From the NCBI GenBank assembly GCA_026929865.2, contig CM049403.1, positions 23,678,001-23,742,000 on the forward strand: DNA of 64,000 nt, given 5' to 3'. Under the pieces are notes generated by a model. It had not been told where the DNA came from, did not search any database, and saw only the letters and a list, made by a program, of their open reading frames with translations. Source of the DNA: Hyperoplus lanceolatus (taxonomy: Eukaryota; Chordata; Actinopteri; Uranoscopiformes; Ammodytidae). This document shows positions 44,121 to 60,372 of this stretch, piece by piece; positions within the stretch are counted from its first letter, which is position 1; each line of letters begins with the position of its first letter. The translations under genes and the position numbers were made by a program.

Positions 44121-44984
44121 CTCAACAAAAATATAAACGCAACACTTTTGTTTTTGCTCCCATTTTTCATGAGATGGACTTAAAGATCTAAAATTCATTC
44201 CAGATACACAATTGTACCATTTCTCTCAAACATTGTTGACAAATCTGTCTAAATGTGTGATAGTGAGCACTTCTGCTTTGCTGAGATAATCCATCCCACC
44301 TCACAGGTGTGCCACATCAAGATGCTGATCTGACATCATGATTAGAGCACAGGTGTGCCTTAGACTGTCCACAATAAAAGGCCACCCTGAAATGTGCAGT
44401 TTTGTCTCACAGCAAAATGCCACAGATGCCACAAGCATTGAGGGAGCGTGCAATTGGCATGCTGACAGCAGGAATGTCAACCAGATCTGTTGCTCGTGCA
44501 TTGAATGTTCATTTCTCCACCATAAGCCGTCTCCAGCAACTTCGCACAGCCATTGAAGAGGAGTGGAACAACATTCCACAGGCCACAATTGACAATCTGA
44601 TAAACTCTATGCGAAGAAGATGTCTTGCACTGCATGAGGCAAATGGTGGTCACACCAGATACTGACTGGTTCTGAGTCCCCAGACCCCCAATAAAGCAAA
44701 AAACTGCACATTTCAGGGTGGCCTTTTATTGTGGACAGTCTAAGGCACACCTGTGCACTAATCATGATGTCATATCAGCATCTTGATGTGGCACACCTGT
44801 GAGGTGGGATGGATTATCTCAGCAAAGCAGAAGTGCTCACTATCACACATTTAGACATATTTGTGAACAATGTTTGAGAGAAATGGTACAATTGTGTATC
44901 TGGAATGAATTTTAGATCTTTAAGTCCATCTCAAGAAAAATGGGAGCAAAAACAAAAGTTTTGCGTTTATATTTTTGTCGTGTG
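44121..44984. mobile_element. Tc1/mariner-type deletion derivative with ~280-bp inverted repeats
   Basis: Left arm CTCAACAAAAATATAAACGC to about 44404; the right arm, from about 44700, repeats it inverted with few mismatches (AACAAAAGTTTTGCGTTTAT near the end). TA flanks each side (44119-44120 and 44985-44986). Between the arms is a short transposase ORF whose catalytic middle is deleted. The arms still match closely, so the element is fairly young. Confidence 0.9.
44417..44665 (+). CDS. Miniature transposase: DNA-binding helix-turn-helix fused to C-terminal tail
   Basis: The product is 82 codons from the ATG at 44417. It opens MPQMPQALRERAIGMLTAGM and STRSVARALNVHFSTISRLQ, the first helix-turn-helix of a fish Tc1-type transposase. 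It then jumps in frame to QLRTAIEEEWNNIPQATIDN and NSMRRRCLALHEANGGHTRY, the extreme C-terminus. The DDE/D catalytic domain (about 250 residues in the full protein as I recall it) is missing. The frame is open from start to stop and lies between intact inverted repeats. It could at most bind the repeats; whether it is expressed is unknown. Confidence 0.8.
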   Translation: MPQMPQALRERAIGMLTAGMSTRSVARALNVHFSTISRLQQLRTAIEEEWNNIPQATIDNLINSMRRRCLALHEANGGHTRY

Positions 44985-44986
44985 TA

Positions 44987-46691
44987 TATAACTGCCCCTT
45001 ATATATGTCACAAACATAACTAAGAGGGAATCATTTGATGTTTTAAGTTTTAATTACATTACTCAGCCCCCCATGGCAAATCGCTATTAATAACGGGGAT
45101 TTGACCCTATACATATTTACCATGATCTTTAACATGTGCTGCTCTAAACACTTGGTGTGTGCAGCTCTCATGTTGCTATGGTTGAACAATCAAAGGACAG
45201 ACCACCTCTCTCAAAAACTCAGACTTCATCAAAATAAAAAGCCTTAAAATCTGTTTGTTTGACTGGTGATCTGTGATAATTGCAGATGGTACAGCAATGA
45301 ACATCCTAATAAAGACATCTGAAAATATTTTGGAAAAAGAGAGAGGTTCTTGCATGAAGAAGTTTGAACTATTTGACTAATGTATGAGGATTTAAGATTT
45401 AAACATTGTATTTAAATGTAGTGTATGATTTGCGGTTAAATATTTTTATAATTATCCTGATATTTTTCTTGATGGGATAGTTGTAAAACTGAGGCAGACA
45501 TTAGTTAAAATAACCATCTCTTAAATAAGAATGTGTTCTCAGATAATTATTGGGGAATAAAGTATTCCAGTAAAAGGGTTGTATTTGCTTTTGTATGCTG
45601 CCATCTGAAGCGCATCAGTGATACGCATCAGGACAAATACTCCTATCAGCTGAACCCTGACACTCAGCCACCCATTGGTAACCTTTACGATCTCTGAATC
45701 CCTGAAACTGTGCAAAGGGTGAACCTCTTTATTTAATATCTGATATGAATAGATGAGGAATGTACTCTAGGTTATATGTGTGGGTATACTAACAGGTGTA
45801 CTAACACTGTTATGTATGTAATTTGGCCACTTATACATGATACTTATCAAGGAAATTGTTTTGTGTAAACAGATTTAGTTCTTCAGTTCGTGTTTCTTGG
45901 CCAAATTCACAAGGATTTGTTTTGGGTAGAGGAGGTTTGGGTCACTTGCCGTCTGTGGGTCAAAGATGAAACTCTGCTTGATCTCTGTTTTCCATCAGCC
46001 CCCCTGTCCCCTTTGGGAAAGCGCTATTCACTTGAGATACCACTAAAAGTTAAAGTGACATTTCCAAGATTCGTTTTATCATTTATCTCAAGCGGGCTCT
46101 GTTTTTAGACTGTGAGGGGCCCCACTTACTAGCATAATGAAAATCTGCCCAGGCTGTAGCCTCTTGACGTAACACAGCTCTGGTATGTTTCCACACAGGC
46201 AGAGCTGTAATCACTGGTTTATGTTTGCACACTGTAAGAAACATATGTCAACTGGTGCGTTTAGTAGTTGTCAGTTTACTCCTGCATGAAGGGAGTGGTA
46301 CACAGCTAGTTCACCCGTGGTACGACCTAACAACGCTATAATTCAGGCCTGGCCATATTTAGGCAGGGCTCAGTGCTATGTAAACAGAGCTTACTGCTTA
46401 GGGGAGGGCTCACTCCTGCACTCATGTCCATTTTCATCAACAGTGCTTGCAGCTCTGTTGAGAATGGTAATGAACATTCTAAAGCTTTAAAGTAACAGAG
46501 GATCTGAAAAAATGTGTCTCTTGAGTGTGACGAGCATCATTGCAGAACAGACTTGAGAGTTACTCTACGGTTTTCCCTTGAAGAATGCTGCTGCTGTGAG
46601 ATGGGCGCCCTGGACTACCTGTCAGGACTGAGAAGGCTGCACAAGCGATCGGCGTAAGAGTTCAGGTTTTGTTAAAGCTTAACACAGCAGC
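44987..46691. other. Intron and probable 5' UTR/promoter of the 46692 exon
   Basis: No coding feature. The last 200 bases, with GGGCGCCCTGGAC and CGATCGGCG around 46600-46650, become richer in GC and may hold the promoter and 5' UTR of the next exon. Confidence 0.4.
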
Positions 46692-46927
46692 ATGAGTGAG
46701 GCTCTCTGCGAAAGCTCTGGGGAGGCTGGTTCCTTCCCACTCAGCAGCCCTCAGCCTATCCAGCTGAAAGCGCAGTTGACTTCTGGTTCGCCCTGTGGAT
46801 CTCCAAGGATGTCTCCCTGTGACTCGCCTGTAAACTCCCCCCGCCACTCTCCTTTGCTATTCCGCAAGCTCCTCATGAACCGCAGCATTGCCCTGCAGAG
46901 GTGCTTCACCTTGGCACACACACCCAG
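46692..46927 (+). CDS. pde4: PDE4 alternative first coding exon (B3/C/D5-type N-terminus)
   Basis: ATG at 46692 opens 78 codons plus two bases, ending at CAG/GTAGTG (donor GT at 46928). The last third reads SPRMSPCDSPVNSPRHSP, then LFRKLLMNRSIALQRCFTLAH. Known, from memory: PDE4B3, PDE4D5 and a PDE4C form end their unique N-terminus with SPR/NSPR repeats, a FRKLLVN.SI block and FTVAHT just before the shared exon. The hallmark order, spacing and phase 2 all match. D5-type N-termini bind RACK1 and beta-arrestin; that function is known for D5 and only inferred here. LFRKLL and LQR suggest PDE4C, but B3 is close. Confidence 0.85.
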
Positions 46928-48918
46928 GTAGTGTTTGATAATTAGAAAGCCTTGTCGTGGATATTACATGGTTGAGATTTACAGTACTTTCTAGTACATA
47001 TGGATAATATAAATACATGATTCAGACGTCATCTTCAGAATATTTTTGACAGTGACCCTGCTGAATTGAATAAAGTGCATTCATTGTTTCAGGGGCTGGT
47101 AGGTAATGGGGCAAGGACATGGACATGAGTGCAGTATTAGAAAAGCTGCTTTTCATCAAATCATCAAACTGTGTATCATGGGTTTGCTGTGGCAGAAAAA
47201 GCCCTATTGTCTGATGAGAAGGTGACTGTGGGAAATCAAGATTTTGTTGACGTCGGGACCAGTATCATCTCAATAGACCTCATTGTTCTTGCAAAGAAAG
47301 AGGGTGTCTTGTTTTGTGCCTAAGGTGTTCAGTGCTGCATTTAGCAGGCCTGGCAGAGGTAAAACATTGAGGAGAAAGGGATCCTATAACAGCAGATGGA
47401 CTGCTTTTCTCTGACCTGTGGTTTCTGTTTAGCCGAGAAAAAGTTGAGTTAAGAGGGATGAGGGAAACTCCACCATAGTAAACACAAGGCTGACAGTTAG
47501 TGCATTATCTTTATTTATTCATTCCGTCCCCATGACTAACATTTAATTGACATTTTGAAAATATCTGCAGAAGTTATTTGTCATTAAACAGAATGTTAAA
47601 AAAATACTTCAAAAGTGACTTTATGAAGTCCTTTCCAGATGTTTCAAATAAAAACCTCAACATGGCAAGAAATAATTGTGTTGGCGGGTTGTGACGTAGG
47701 AAATAGATTTTCCATGTACACAACTATGACCTGTGGGTCATATGAAGAAATTTAGGGGAAGCTTCATGGAAGGAAAATTACTCTGCGGAGTATAGCCCTC
47801 ATTTTGTAATCTTCTCAGTGAACACACAGTCGAAACAATGTATAGATTCATGAAAGTTTCCATGTTCACAAGTGGAGACATTTAAATGCTATGTTGAATT
47901 CAATAATGTGTAGGGAATTATTTATTAGGCTTTAACAACATTTTGGTCTGGGATATGAATGATGGCTGATCTCACAAATTGCTGTTTGTAATCAGGGAAT
48001 TTCCTCAAAGCTATCTTAACCATTTGTCCTACGTCATTCAACATTATAAACATGTGGCTTTGATCTTGTATGAATGAACTGTTTTCAAGAGCAGTGTTAA
48101 TGTTTCTCCCGTGGTTTTGATTTGAACCTTTCAGTTTATACACAAGATAACGGATGAAAGAAAAATAACTGACTTCAACAAAACCCAGAGGTGTATAAAT
48201 ATGATGTTGCATTTGAATAATTTGTTACATAAAAGGAGACAAAGACACTGTACACACCTTTGCTTCTTGTCATTGTTCCTACATTATCAGAGTTCCTTAA
48301 TTATCCAGTTCAACAAACATATTTCTTATTAAATACTGATAAATAAAGCTCTTTTGCTAATTTAACTCAAAGCCAGATTTCCGAGAAAAGTAATGCAAGT
48401 TTTTCCTTGTATGTGGTCATTAAATGTATGTCATACATACAAGAAATATATTTTTTAAAAGATATTCCATCCGGTAAACATGAAACCTAGGTCCATTTGA
48501 CTTCCTCCTCTTTTATACCACCATAATTGTTTGTCTGCAACTATCTGGTGGAAGTATCTTGCCTTGCACTCATGATGTTACATTTCAATGATGTCATCAG
48601 ATGCCCGCCTGTTTAATGTTTAGTGATTAAAGTGCACATGCGTAACTTAGCTTTATGATGACATGATCCTTTGTTGTCATACAGTGTTTGTAGCATTAAT
48701 TGTGTCTTTCTGTTGCCTGCTGTTTTAATGTTTGTATTTGCAATTATTCTGCTGATTGAGCCACTAGTGATCTGAGATATTGATGCGTTACTGTGTGCAG
48801 TTTTAAGTGAACCAAATTACGTCACCTGGTTTTATCTATATAGTAGATACATATGGTGGGAAAAAGTGTGAGGGATTCATGTTGTAGCCACTCATTTTAC
48901 CATTAAAAAAACATCTGT
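46928..48918 (+). other. PDE4 intron, no element recognised
   Basis: Begins GTAGTG. No ORF, repeat or RNA gene supported. Confidence 0.5.
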
Positions 48919-49034
48919 TGGGGCTATCCGGTGGTGTAGTGGATAGAGCGCGTACCATATTGGCTCCGGCCTCCGTTGCAGTGGTCGCGGCTTCAAATCT
49001 GACCCGTGGACCTTTTACTGCAGGTCATTCCCCC
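48919..49034 (+). mobile_element. tRNA-derived SINE, plus strand
   Basis: GGTGGTGTAGTGGATAGAGC (A-box-like), CGTACCATATTGGCTCCGG, GGCTTCAAATCTGACC (B-box-like) and CTGCAGGTCATTCCCCCT. It has the same architecture as the minus-strand SINE at 40304-40449. It is not a functional tRNA gene: no cloverleaf of the right length and the B box is mutated. Confidence 0.75.
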
Positions 49035-50907
49035 TAAGGTTTGTCTATATTTGACAGGAAGGTGTCAGAAAGTGATGATACAGACCAAAATCCAGGGACC
49101 TTGTTATTATATTCAGTGTCTTCAAACACCTTAGGCCACCAAGAAATTCCAAGACTTTATGTTAAGCACATCATTTTAACAGCTCTGTATTGGTGTGATC
49201 TCACTGCTGTCTCCTGTTGGTTACAAGGTTGTGTATGCGTGTATAGCAGGGGTGTTGTCTCACCACTGAGTCAATTGTGTATTGGCTAAAGAACCACCCC
49301 ATGTTTAAGCTCATGACTTCTTATCATAAAATGTGTTAAACCTTAATGAGTGAAGAGAAATGAATCTTCACACTTCCACTCTGGGTAGTCGCTGGGTAGT
49401 TGCTAGGTTTTCCTTCCTGATTACTATCTTTCATCTACAGTTTGAAAGCTAGCGGAATGCATTTATTAGTTATATTTATAGCAGTTATTTTTCCCCTTGT
49501 GCTGAGATTTTTGGTCAATAAACTGAAGTACTGTATTTTTATATAACATGATAATTGAGTGATTGTCAGTCTTGAAGCCAAAAACTAAATATGTCTGGGT
49601 TTTGGACTGTAGGTCGAACAAAATAAGATATTTAAAGACATAATCTTGGGCTGTGTGAAGTTGTAATGGCTGAGTTTTTTGACTGTTTTTGTCATTTTAT
49701 TCACCAGATGATCAATTGATGAAAAATAATAATAGCTGATTATTGTATATTGAAAATAATAAGTAGTTGCAATTTTCTCTTACATGCTCTCCAGCACCAG
49801 CTCTAACAATTCCTCCCTTTAATTATGAAGCTGCAGGGCAGCACAAGGATGGTGTTGGGTCAGGCGGCCTGTTGATCTCACGTGTTAACGAGGGCAGAGC
49901 CACCCCAGCTCTGCCAGACAAAAAAAACACCCACCAGCCACACAGTGCAGTCAGACCTCTCTTTGACAAGTTGGGACACAGCAAATTGTTCTTTTATATC
50001 AATTTAGAGGTACCGATACTCCGGTGTCTCAAAGCTCAGAATGAGTTAGCCTTTGCTGCTTTTGCTTTGCCTGGAATATCTGTTTTAAGAAAGGATTAGC
50101 CGGTAACTTTACATCAATGACGTTCAAGTTGAGCTTTGGATTGGATATCTTCTACTAAACAAACTCCTTGACAGCTCACAGGGACTTGGTGGGCTGTCCT
50201 CAGCTTCAACAGCGACCTCAGGGGACTCTACAAGCTCTCACACTGCAGGAGGAAGAGGCAAACATGTGCTTACACTGTTCTGCAGTGTCTTTGCTCTCAG
50301 TGTCAACTCAACCCTTTCCTGCAAACAGAGTGAGGGACTTTCAAGAAAAGGAGAATGACAACGCTATTTCAAAAATTCTTACACTTCTGTGCTGATCTTC
50401 TGCTTCACCCTGGAGAATTTGGAGCTGTGCTACCAAAGACCCTTTCAGGACTGTATTCATTGTCACGTCTGGATTAGTTTGAGTATTTACAACAGTAGCA
50501 AACTTGTTAAAGAGGAGATACAACTGTGGAGGATCCTTCAATGCATTGACAACAGCTCAATTATTTGTGTTGAGATCTGCCCTGGACTCCAGTTGAAGAA
50601 CTCCGTAAATTTTTTTCACAGTTCCTGAATCAGTTTTCACTGAATCCTGGAGCACTGAGGATTAAATAGATCTGCGCTCCATCTGACTTCATCATTGGTT
50701 GTTTTTGTCACTCGCCTGGAGTCTGCCTGTGTTTTGGTTTATCGCATTGCAAAACCACATGGAGTCTTACCAGAACAACCCGATGGTTAATAAGAGAAAA
50801 ATAACGGACTGAGTGGTCAAGTTAAACAATCTCCACAAGAGGCTGGGTTTAGATGCTTCGGTAATTTTCTTTACAGCATCTCGTATGAGTCAGAAGCTCA
50901 AGGGACA
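49035..50907 (+). other. Intron; probable promoter and 5' UTR of the 50908 exon near its end
   Basis: The 110-codon ORF at 49767 has no domain. The final 150 bases run without an obvious acceptor into the ATG at 50908, so they may be 5' UTR. No TATA box stands out. Confidence 0.4.
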
Positions 50908-50984
50908 ATGAACAAAGACATCCGATTGGCACGGAAAGGGGCCCCGACTGGTTTCGGACAAGGTCGTAGACACTCATGCTTGGG
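50908..50984 (+). CDS. pde4: PDE4 short alternative first exon (D3-type, RRHS PKA site)
   Basis: ATG at 50908 opens 25 codons plus two bases, reading MNKDIRLARKGAPTGFGQG and then RRHSCLG, ending at GG/GTATGT, a strong donor. Known: PDE4D3 begins with a short N-terminus in which RRHS, three residues and then the shared Phe-Asp form a protein kinase A site (Ser13 in D3) that regulates anchoring. Here RRHS is also followed by exactly three residues (CLG) before the phase 2 junction. The rest of the N-terminus differs from D3. The frame stays open past the donor for about 125 more codons, which I treat as readthrough intron. A chance ORF is the alternative. Confidence 0.6.
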
Positions 50985-55699
<4,715 letters not shown>

Positions 55700-56101
55700 A
55701 ACCCGCTCCACTGACATGCTTATGCTTTATGTCCCACAAGCCCGGTCTGAGCTGGGAAAGACAGCTTTTAGCTTCAGTGCCCCTGACTCCTGGAACAACT
55801 TACAGCAACAAATTAAACTAAATACATTCATATCCTTTGGCCAATTTAAACAGACTATCTTGGATCTGCCAAACTCTACTTGTAACTGTTTTAATTAGGC
55901 TATATTGTACTTTATTCCTTTTAATTGCTGCCACTCTTCACCACTTTGTAAATGTTTCAATTGTTTTTTTGTTTTTGTTTCTCTTCTCTTCACTTGTTGT
56001 GTATTTGATGTATTTGCATTGAATATTTTGTATGTATTGTTGTTTTGAATTTGTTTTGACTCGACATCATTGAAAATGAGGGTCACCCAATAAATCCTTT
56101 A
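55700..56101 (+). mobile_element. LINE 3' fragment
   Basis: A frame from 55716 reads VPQARSELGKTAFSFSAPDS then WNNLQQQIKLNTF, the same ORF2 C-terminal motif as at 39360-39440. The 3' UTR ends GGTCACCCAATAAATCC with an AATAAA signal. It is 5'-truncated and the coding region is tiny. Confidence 0.7.
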
Positions 56102-57460
56102 TGAACAACCACCTCCCTAACTGAAGTCCTAGGTCTCAGACTCAAACTCACTCTGTGTGGTATTTAAATAATGTGAGTATAATTAAGTGAGTATAAAACT
56201 CAGTCAGTGGAAGATTAAAGTAGCAATAGTATGCATTTTGAATTAAATGTAGGTACATACCAGGGATGTATAGGGTAACAGCCTAAACTTTAATGAAAAC
56301 TTTATGTTTGAATTAAATGAAAAATACATTTTCCTGTATCCCTGAGTTTGTAGGCAGGCAATAATTCACCTCTTTTATTAGTCTATATGAAGACTTGGAG
56401 CTAGAGTGCAGATGGAGTTCAGCCAACAGCTTTTACATGCAGGTTCCTCAATGTATACTCACCATGACACCACTTAAAATAGGTCTTTAGCCAACTGGGT
56501 TTTGTAAATATGTGTCGTTTTAAAGCCCACCGCCTTCACCTCCTTGTCCATGTGTCTGCCAACATGTTCAACTAGGCTTTCTGCCCTGTGTCTCAAAAGA
56601 CAAATATTTACCTGCGATGTCGACAGCAGCGAGCTGGTCTCTTGGTGAGATCACCAGGTCCAGTAAGTCCATCACTCCCTGTGTTGAGAAGCCTAGTGTG
56701 TGCCTAGCTTAACTGGTGCTCCTCTGCTGGAGCACACTGCAGGTTTGAGCTCAGAGTATTCATCTGACCTATGCAATTACACCTGCTGCTGTTGGTGAAC
56801 ATAAACTGGAAATGTTGCAGTTCAAAAAACACACCAAAAAAAGCAGAAGAAAAAATAAACTTTAAAAAAGTGAAACTTGCAAACTAAATTGTAATGCTAC
56901 CATGAATTTCATTGGGTTAATGTGAAGCTGAAAGTAAGAAATATGTTTTCTCGTTGAGATTGGTATGGGTGTGTGCGTGTGCGGGTATGTGTGTGTGTGT
57001 CTGTGTGTGTCTGTGTGTGTGCTCTGAGCCTGTAAGCAGTTAAAATACCCACAGAAGGCACGCTGCCTCAGACAGTTTCCCTGTTCAAAGTGCTGTTCCC
57101 TCAAACACTGCACACACACGACACACATTTACCACACATACCATGCATATACATTTCCACACATGTACACACTCACACACGCACACACACATACACGATA
57201 CAACTACTACAACCACAGAACCCCTCTCTACCTCACACACACACATACTGCACAATACACGCACACATAGTTCATGTCTTTTTTAAAGCCTACATGTGCT
57301 GGAGGAGACAGACAGAGCCAAAGAGAGACAGAGGGAGGAGGGAGGGAGGAGTGTATCTTAAGAGAAGAGAGAGAGAGAGAGAGCTGAATTCTAAACTCCT
57401 CAATGTGGATTTCAACTAACAGCTTCAGCTCGCCAAAGCGCATGAGTGTCGCTGAGGAAA
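56102..57460. other. Intron with CA/GT-rich patches and GA tract
   Basis: Impure (TG)n at 56970-57020 and (CA)n at 57106-57260, then (GA)n at 57363-57384. Only short ORFs through these repeats are present, and no gene is supported. Confidence 0.5.
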
Positions 57461-57714
57461 TGACTCTTTAGAAAGCCGCGCTGCTTTGATCCCCCTTCCT
57501 TTCTTCAGCCTCTACTCTGTTTGGGATTGGAGTCATGATGCTGAAACACACCGAGGAGGGCTTTCCTCTGTCTGCCTGCGCGTCAATGGAAACCTGGTGT
57601 GGTGGGAAGGCGCACACAAGCCGAGGAGCAGAGGAGCGCCTGGAGGAGGAGGAAGAGGAAGACTAGTGGAGATCCAAGCAGAAGGGAGAGCACAACAAAA
57701 AAACAACCACAAAA
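57461..57714 (+). promoter_or_regulatory. GC-rich 5' UTR/promoter candidate upstream of the 57715 exon
   Basis: GC content rises and CpG appears (GAAAGCCGCGCTG, TGCGCGTCAATGG, GAGGAGCGCC). The GAGGAGGAGGAAGAGG stretch runs into CAAAAATG. No acceptor-like sequence separates it from the ATG, which suits a first exon. Confidence 0.45.
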
Positions 57715-57848
57715 ATGAGTTTACCAACCAACTGTGTGTTTTTGGCCCCCTCGGTCCAGGATCGCTACTTCAAAGTGAGGAATGGGAATATCTGTGGGTC
57801 GCCATGTGCTGTCAACCGTCCCATCGACATCGTGCAGAAACGCAGGCG
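57715..57848 (+). CDS. Candidate fifth alternative first coding exon of the PDE4 gene
   Basis: ATG at 57715 in an AAAAATGAG context opens 44 codons plus two bases. It reads MSLPTNCVFLAPSVQDRYFK, then NGNICGSPCAVN and RPIDIVQKRR, ending CG/GTAGGC with a GT donor at 57849. The upstream GC-rich leader, plus-strand orientation and phase 2 junction agree with the other exons. I do not recognise the peptide as any PDE4 isoform I can recall, so assignment to that gene is inference from position and phase. A first exon of an unrelated neighbouring gene is the alternative. Confidence 0.45.
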
Positions 57849-58017
57849 GTAGGCCAGATGTGGTTTTAATCCAGATGTTGTAGTTGTCCAACTCTAAACA
57901 CACCTCTTGTCTTATTTATTCTTTGAGTTTTGCCATGGTTCAGTTGTTAATATTTTTTTTCAGTTGGTGTGATGATTCTTTTTAGAGCTAAACATGTATA
58001 AAAAAATAAAAAGGATA
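57849..58017 (+). other. Intron start after the 57715 exon
   Basis: Begins GTAGGC; AT-rich, no other feature. Confidence 0.4.
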
Positions 58018-58400
58018 TGATTATTGATTTTAGAAGGCATGCTCCCACCTATGATCCTACAATAATCAAAGGCCAGTCAGTGAAGTCTGTGAATATTATA
58101 AGGATCTTGGGACAGTAATTGACTCTAAATTAACCTTTGATATGAATTGCGAGGCAATTTGCAAAAAAAGGTCCCCAGCATTTGTCTTGCTTTAGAAAAT
58201 TGTTCCATTGTAACATTGATGTGACTTGCTGACCCCATTACTGTATATCGAGGCCTATATTGAACCTGTGTTGTAGTCCGTGGGACAAAAACTCTCTCAA
58301 CCAAATCATAAAGCGGATAGTACGTTTATAGATGAGCCTCAACTCAACCAGTGTCAGTGTTTTACTCCACACTGCATAGGTGCCAAGGCCAACTGCATTT
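58018..58400 (+). mobile_element. Decayed LINE (Rex1-like) ORF2 fragment
   Basis: Broken frames read MIIDFRRHAPTYDPTIIKGQ, then ARQFAKKGPQHLSC, CISRPILNLCC and KNSLNQIIKRIVR. This is the order of a Rex1/Babar-type ORF2 C-terminal half as I recall it. Several stops and frameshifts mark an old copy. Confidence 0.6.
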
Positions 58401-59199
58401 CTCTCGATTACTCCCACCCTTTAAATAGTGTATAAAATAAATAATGCCAATGGGAAATAATATTTAAAATACATTTAAAAAATCTGCTTTATCCATAAAA
58501 AGTTCACACTACATCACTCTTGCTTTTCCCTGTATTAAAATATTCCTGTAATTTTCCGAATGAGAATATACGTGATGCGTTATATGTAATTTATATTGGC
58601 CTTGGATTTGTATCTCTCTTTGATATTCCTATCATTTATACTTGACTCACAGTACAGTCTGTGTCACACAAAGTTGTAGTGATCACAGTGTTCTTAATAG
58701 TATTTTCAGATATTTTAATTTAATCTCTCTGAAATAACAGCATGGTGATTTTACAATCATCCTTTGTCTGTGCTGCTTGGTAGTGGGGTTTTGTGGGGAG
58801 CTATTTGATATATTTATGCCTCATGGGAGTAATATTTTATCAGTTTGATTTTTCACAACCAAGCAGAATTAATTCCCACTTTTAAGATTGATTAACTGTG
58901 GAATTAGATAGAAGATTGAGACCCTTTTCCTTTATCGCCATAAAGCACTTACAGACAGCTGGAAGGTCAGAGTTCATAGTCAGCAACTTGCAGGTAACAG
59001 ACTGAACCAAATCCATGCTCATCACTTCTCAGAACTAAATCTTTTTAATTCAAGATGTTAAAATAACATTCAGAGTTTATGTAATCTATCCCAGGACTGT
59101 GAACTCCAGCTCAGACTCAACAAATGACCTGCGTCTCGTTTTAGTTGCTGCTTTATTAGTGTAATAAGTGAGTCAGATGGACAGATGTGGTCCCACAGG

Positions 59200-59200
<1 letters not shown>
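58401..59200. other. No gene recognised
   Basis: No supported feature. Confidence 0.5.
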
Positions 59201-59282
<82 letters not shown>

Positions 59283-59290
59283 TTTGTGTT
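59201..59290. repeat. (GT)n microsatellite
   Basis: About 39 GT repeats followed by imperfect TTTG units. Confidence 0.97.
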
Positions 59291-59422
59291 TGTGTGGTTT
59301 AAAGCCTTAGCTGTTTTTATATGTCATCAATTGCTGCATAAAATGCAGAAAAACACTGTACTTAGTCTCTTATTAACAACTGACACACACCTGAAATACT
59401 CTGGACCTCTATCCATACAGTA

Positions 59423-60370
59423 GGGGAGAACGGGGTAATTTGTCACATGGGTTGGATGTCACATTCGTTATATCTCGCCACCAGAGCGTGCTAGCTCTGA
59501 AATGTTGATATAAAAAAGGTCCAGAATTGGGATCAGAGGTCACATACATAGACTTCGTTGGAGTTAGACTGCTGCATTTCAGGTGAGAGGATGTTTTGTG
59601 TTTTTCATGTCAAATTCAAAATATTTTGCTTCTCAGTATTTTTCTTCTAGGCTTTTACACAATGGGTTTATAACAAAACACTTGTTACCCTCAGAAAGTG
59701 TGAAGGGTAAACTATAGTTTAGATTGTGGTTAGCAAGTTAATTAGTTGTCAGATGGTTGTTGGCCTTGATGCTAGCAAGAAATTCAAGTTGGGGTTGGTC
59801 GTCAAATTTTCTGGGGGGTTGGTTGTCACATGTTATCTCAAGGCTGCAGCCAGAAAAGGAACCCAATAACGAAAGAAATTGTCAAGCTGTATCCTCACTG
59901 ACACCCCAGAGGAGGAAAGAATAGAGCAGGAAAAGGCAGCTAGCAAGCAAAAGAAAAAAGGGCAACAAAATCAAAACAACCCAGTGCATCCCAAACTAGA
60001 CCAGCTGCCAAGGCGTTAACAGAACGTTATGTAGGCCTATTTGTCAACTTGACAATGCAATTAAACATTCAAATTTGGTTCTGCCTCCTTGCCTTCTTTT
60101 TAAGATTTTTCCCATTAAGATAACATTGTGACAAACAACCCCATAGTGTGTGACAACCGACCCCTTGAGGGGTCGGTTGTCACAATGTGTCAGAGTGTTT
60201 TTGATGGTAAATTACTTCTTCATTACAATAAGTTGGAAAAAAAGAGAGACACACATTTCTAGCCAACACCTTAAGCTTCAATTTAATGTAGGAATGGCTA
60301 TTGACAGATGTTTTGGTGATGAGCAATTCTCACTAGAGTAAAAAGTGTGCCTACTTACCCCGTTCTCCCC
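59423..60370. mobile_element. TA-flanked DNA transposon relic, GGGGAGAACGGGG termini
   Basis: GGGGAGAACGGGGTAA at 59423 is mirrored by TTACCCCGTTCTCCCC ending at 60370. TA flanks both ends. The 948-bp body repeats TGTCACA on both strands. A frame near 59890-60020 reads SDTPEEERIEQEKAASKQKK then KGQQNQNNPVHPKLDQLP, like the basic C-terminal tail of a pogo-like transposase. The rest of the transposase is gone. Confidence 0.8.
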
Positions 60371-60372
60371 TA

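Noticed and set aside
48919..49034. Possible tRNA gene from A and B box sequences
   Set aside because: The spacing and body do not make a cloverleaf, and a second copy with the same tail exists; it is a SINE.
49767..50099. 110-codon ORF upstream of the 50908 exon
   Set aside because: No recognisable domain and no good donor in a PDE4-compatible phase; kept as possible UTR or intron.
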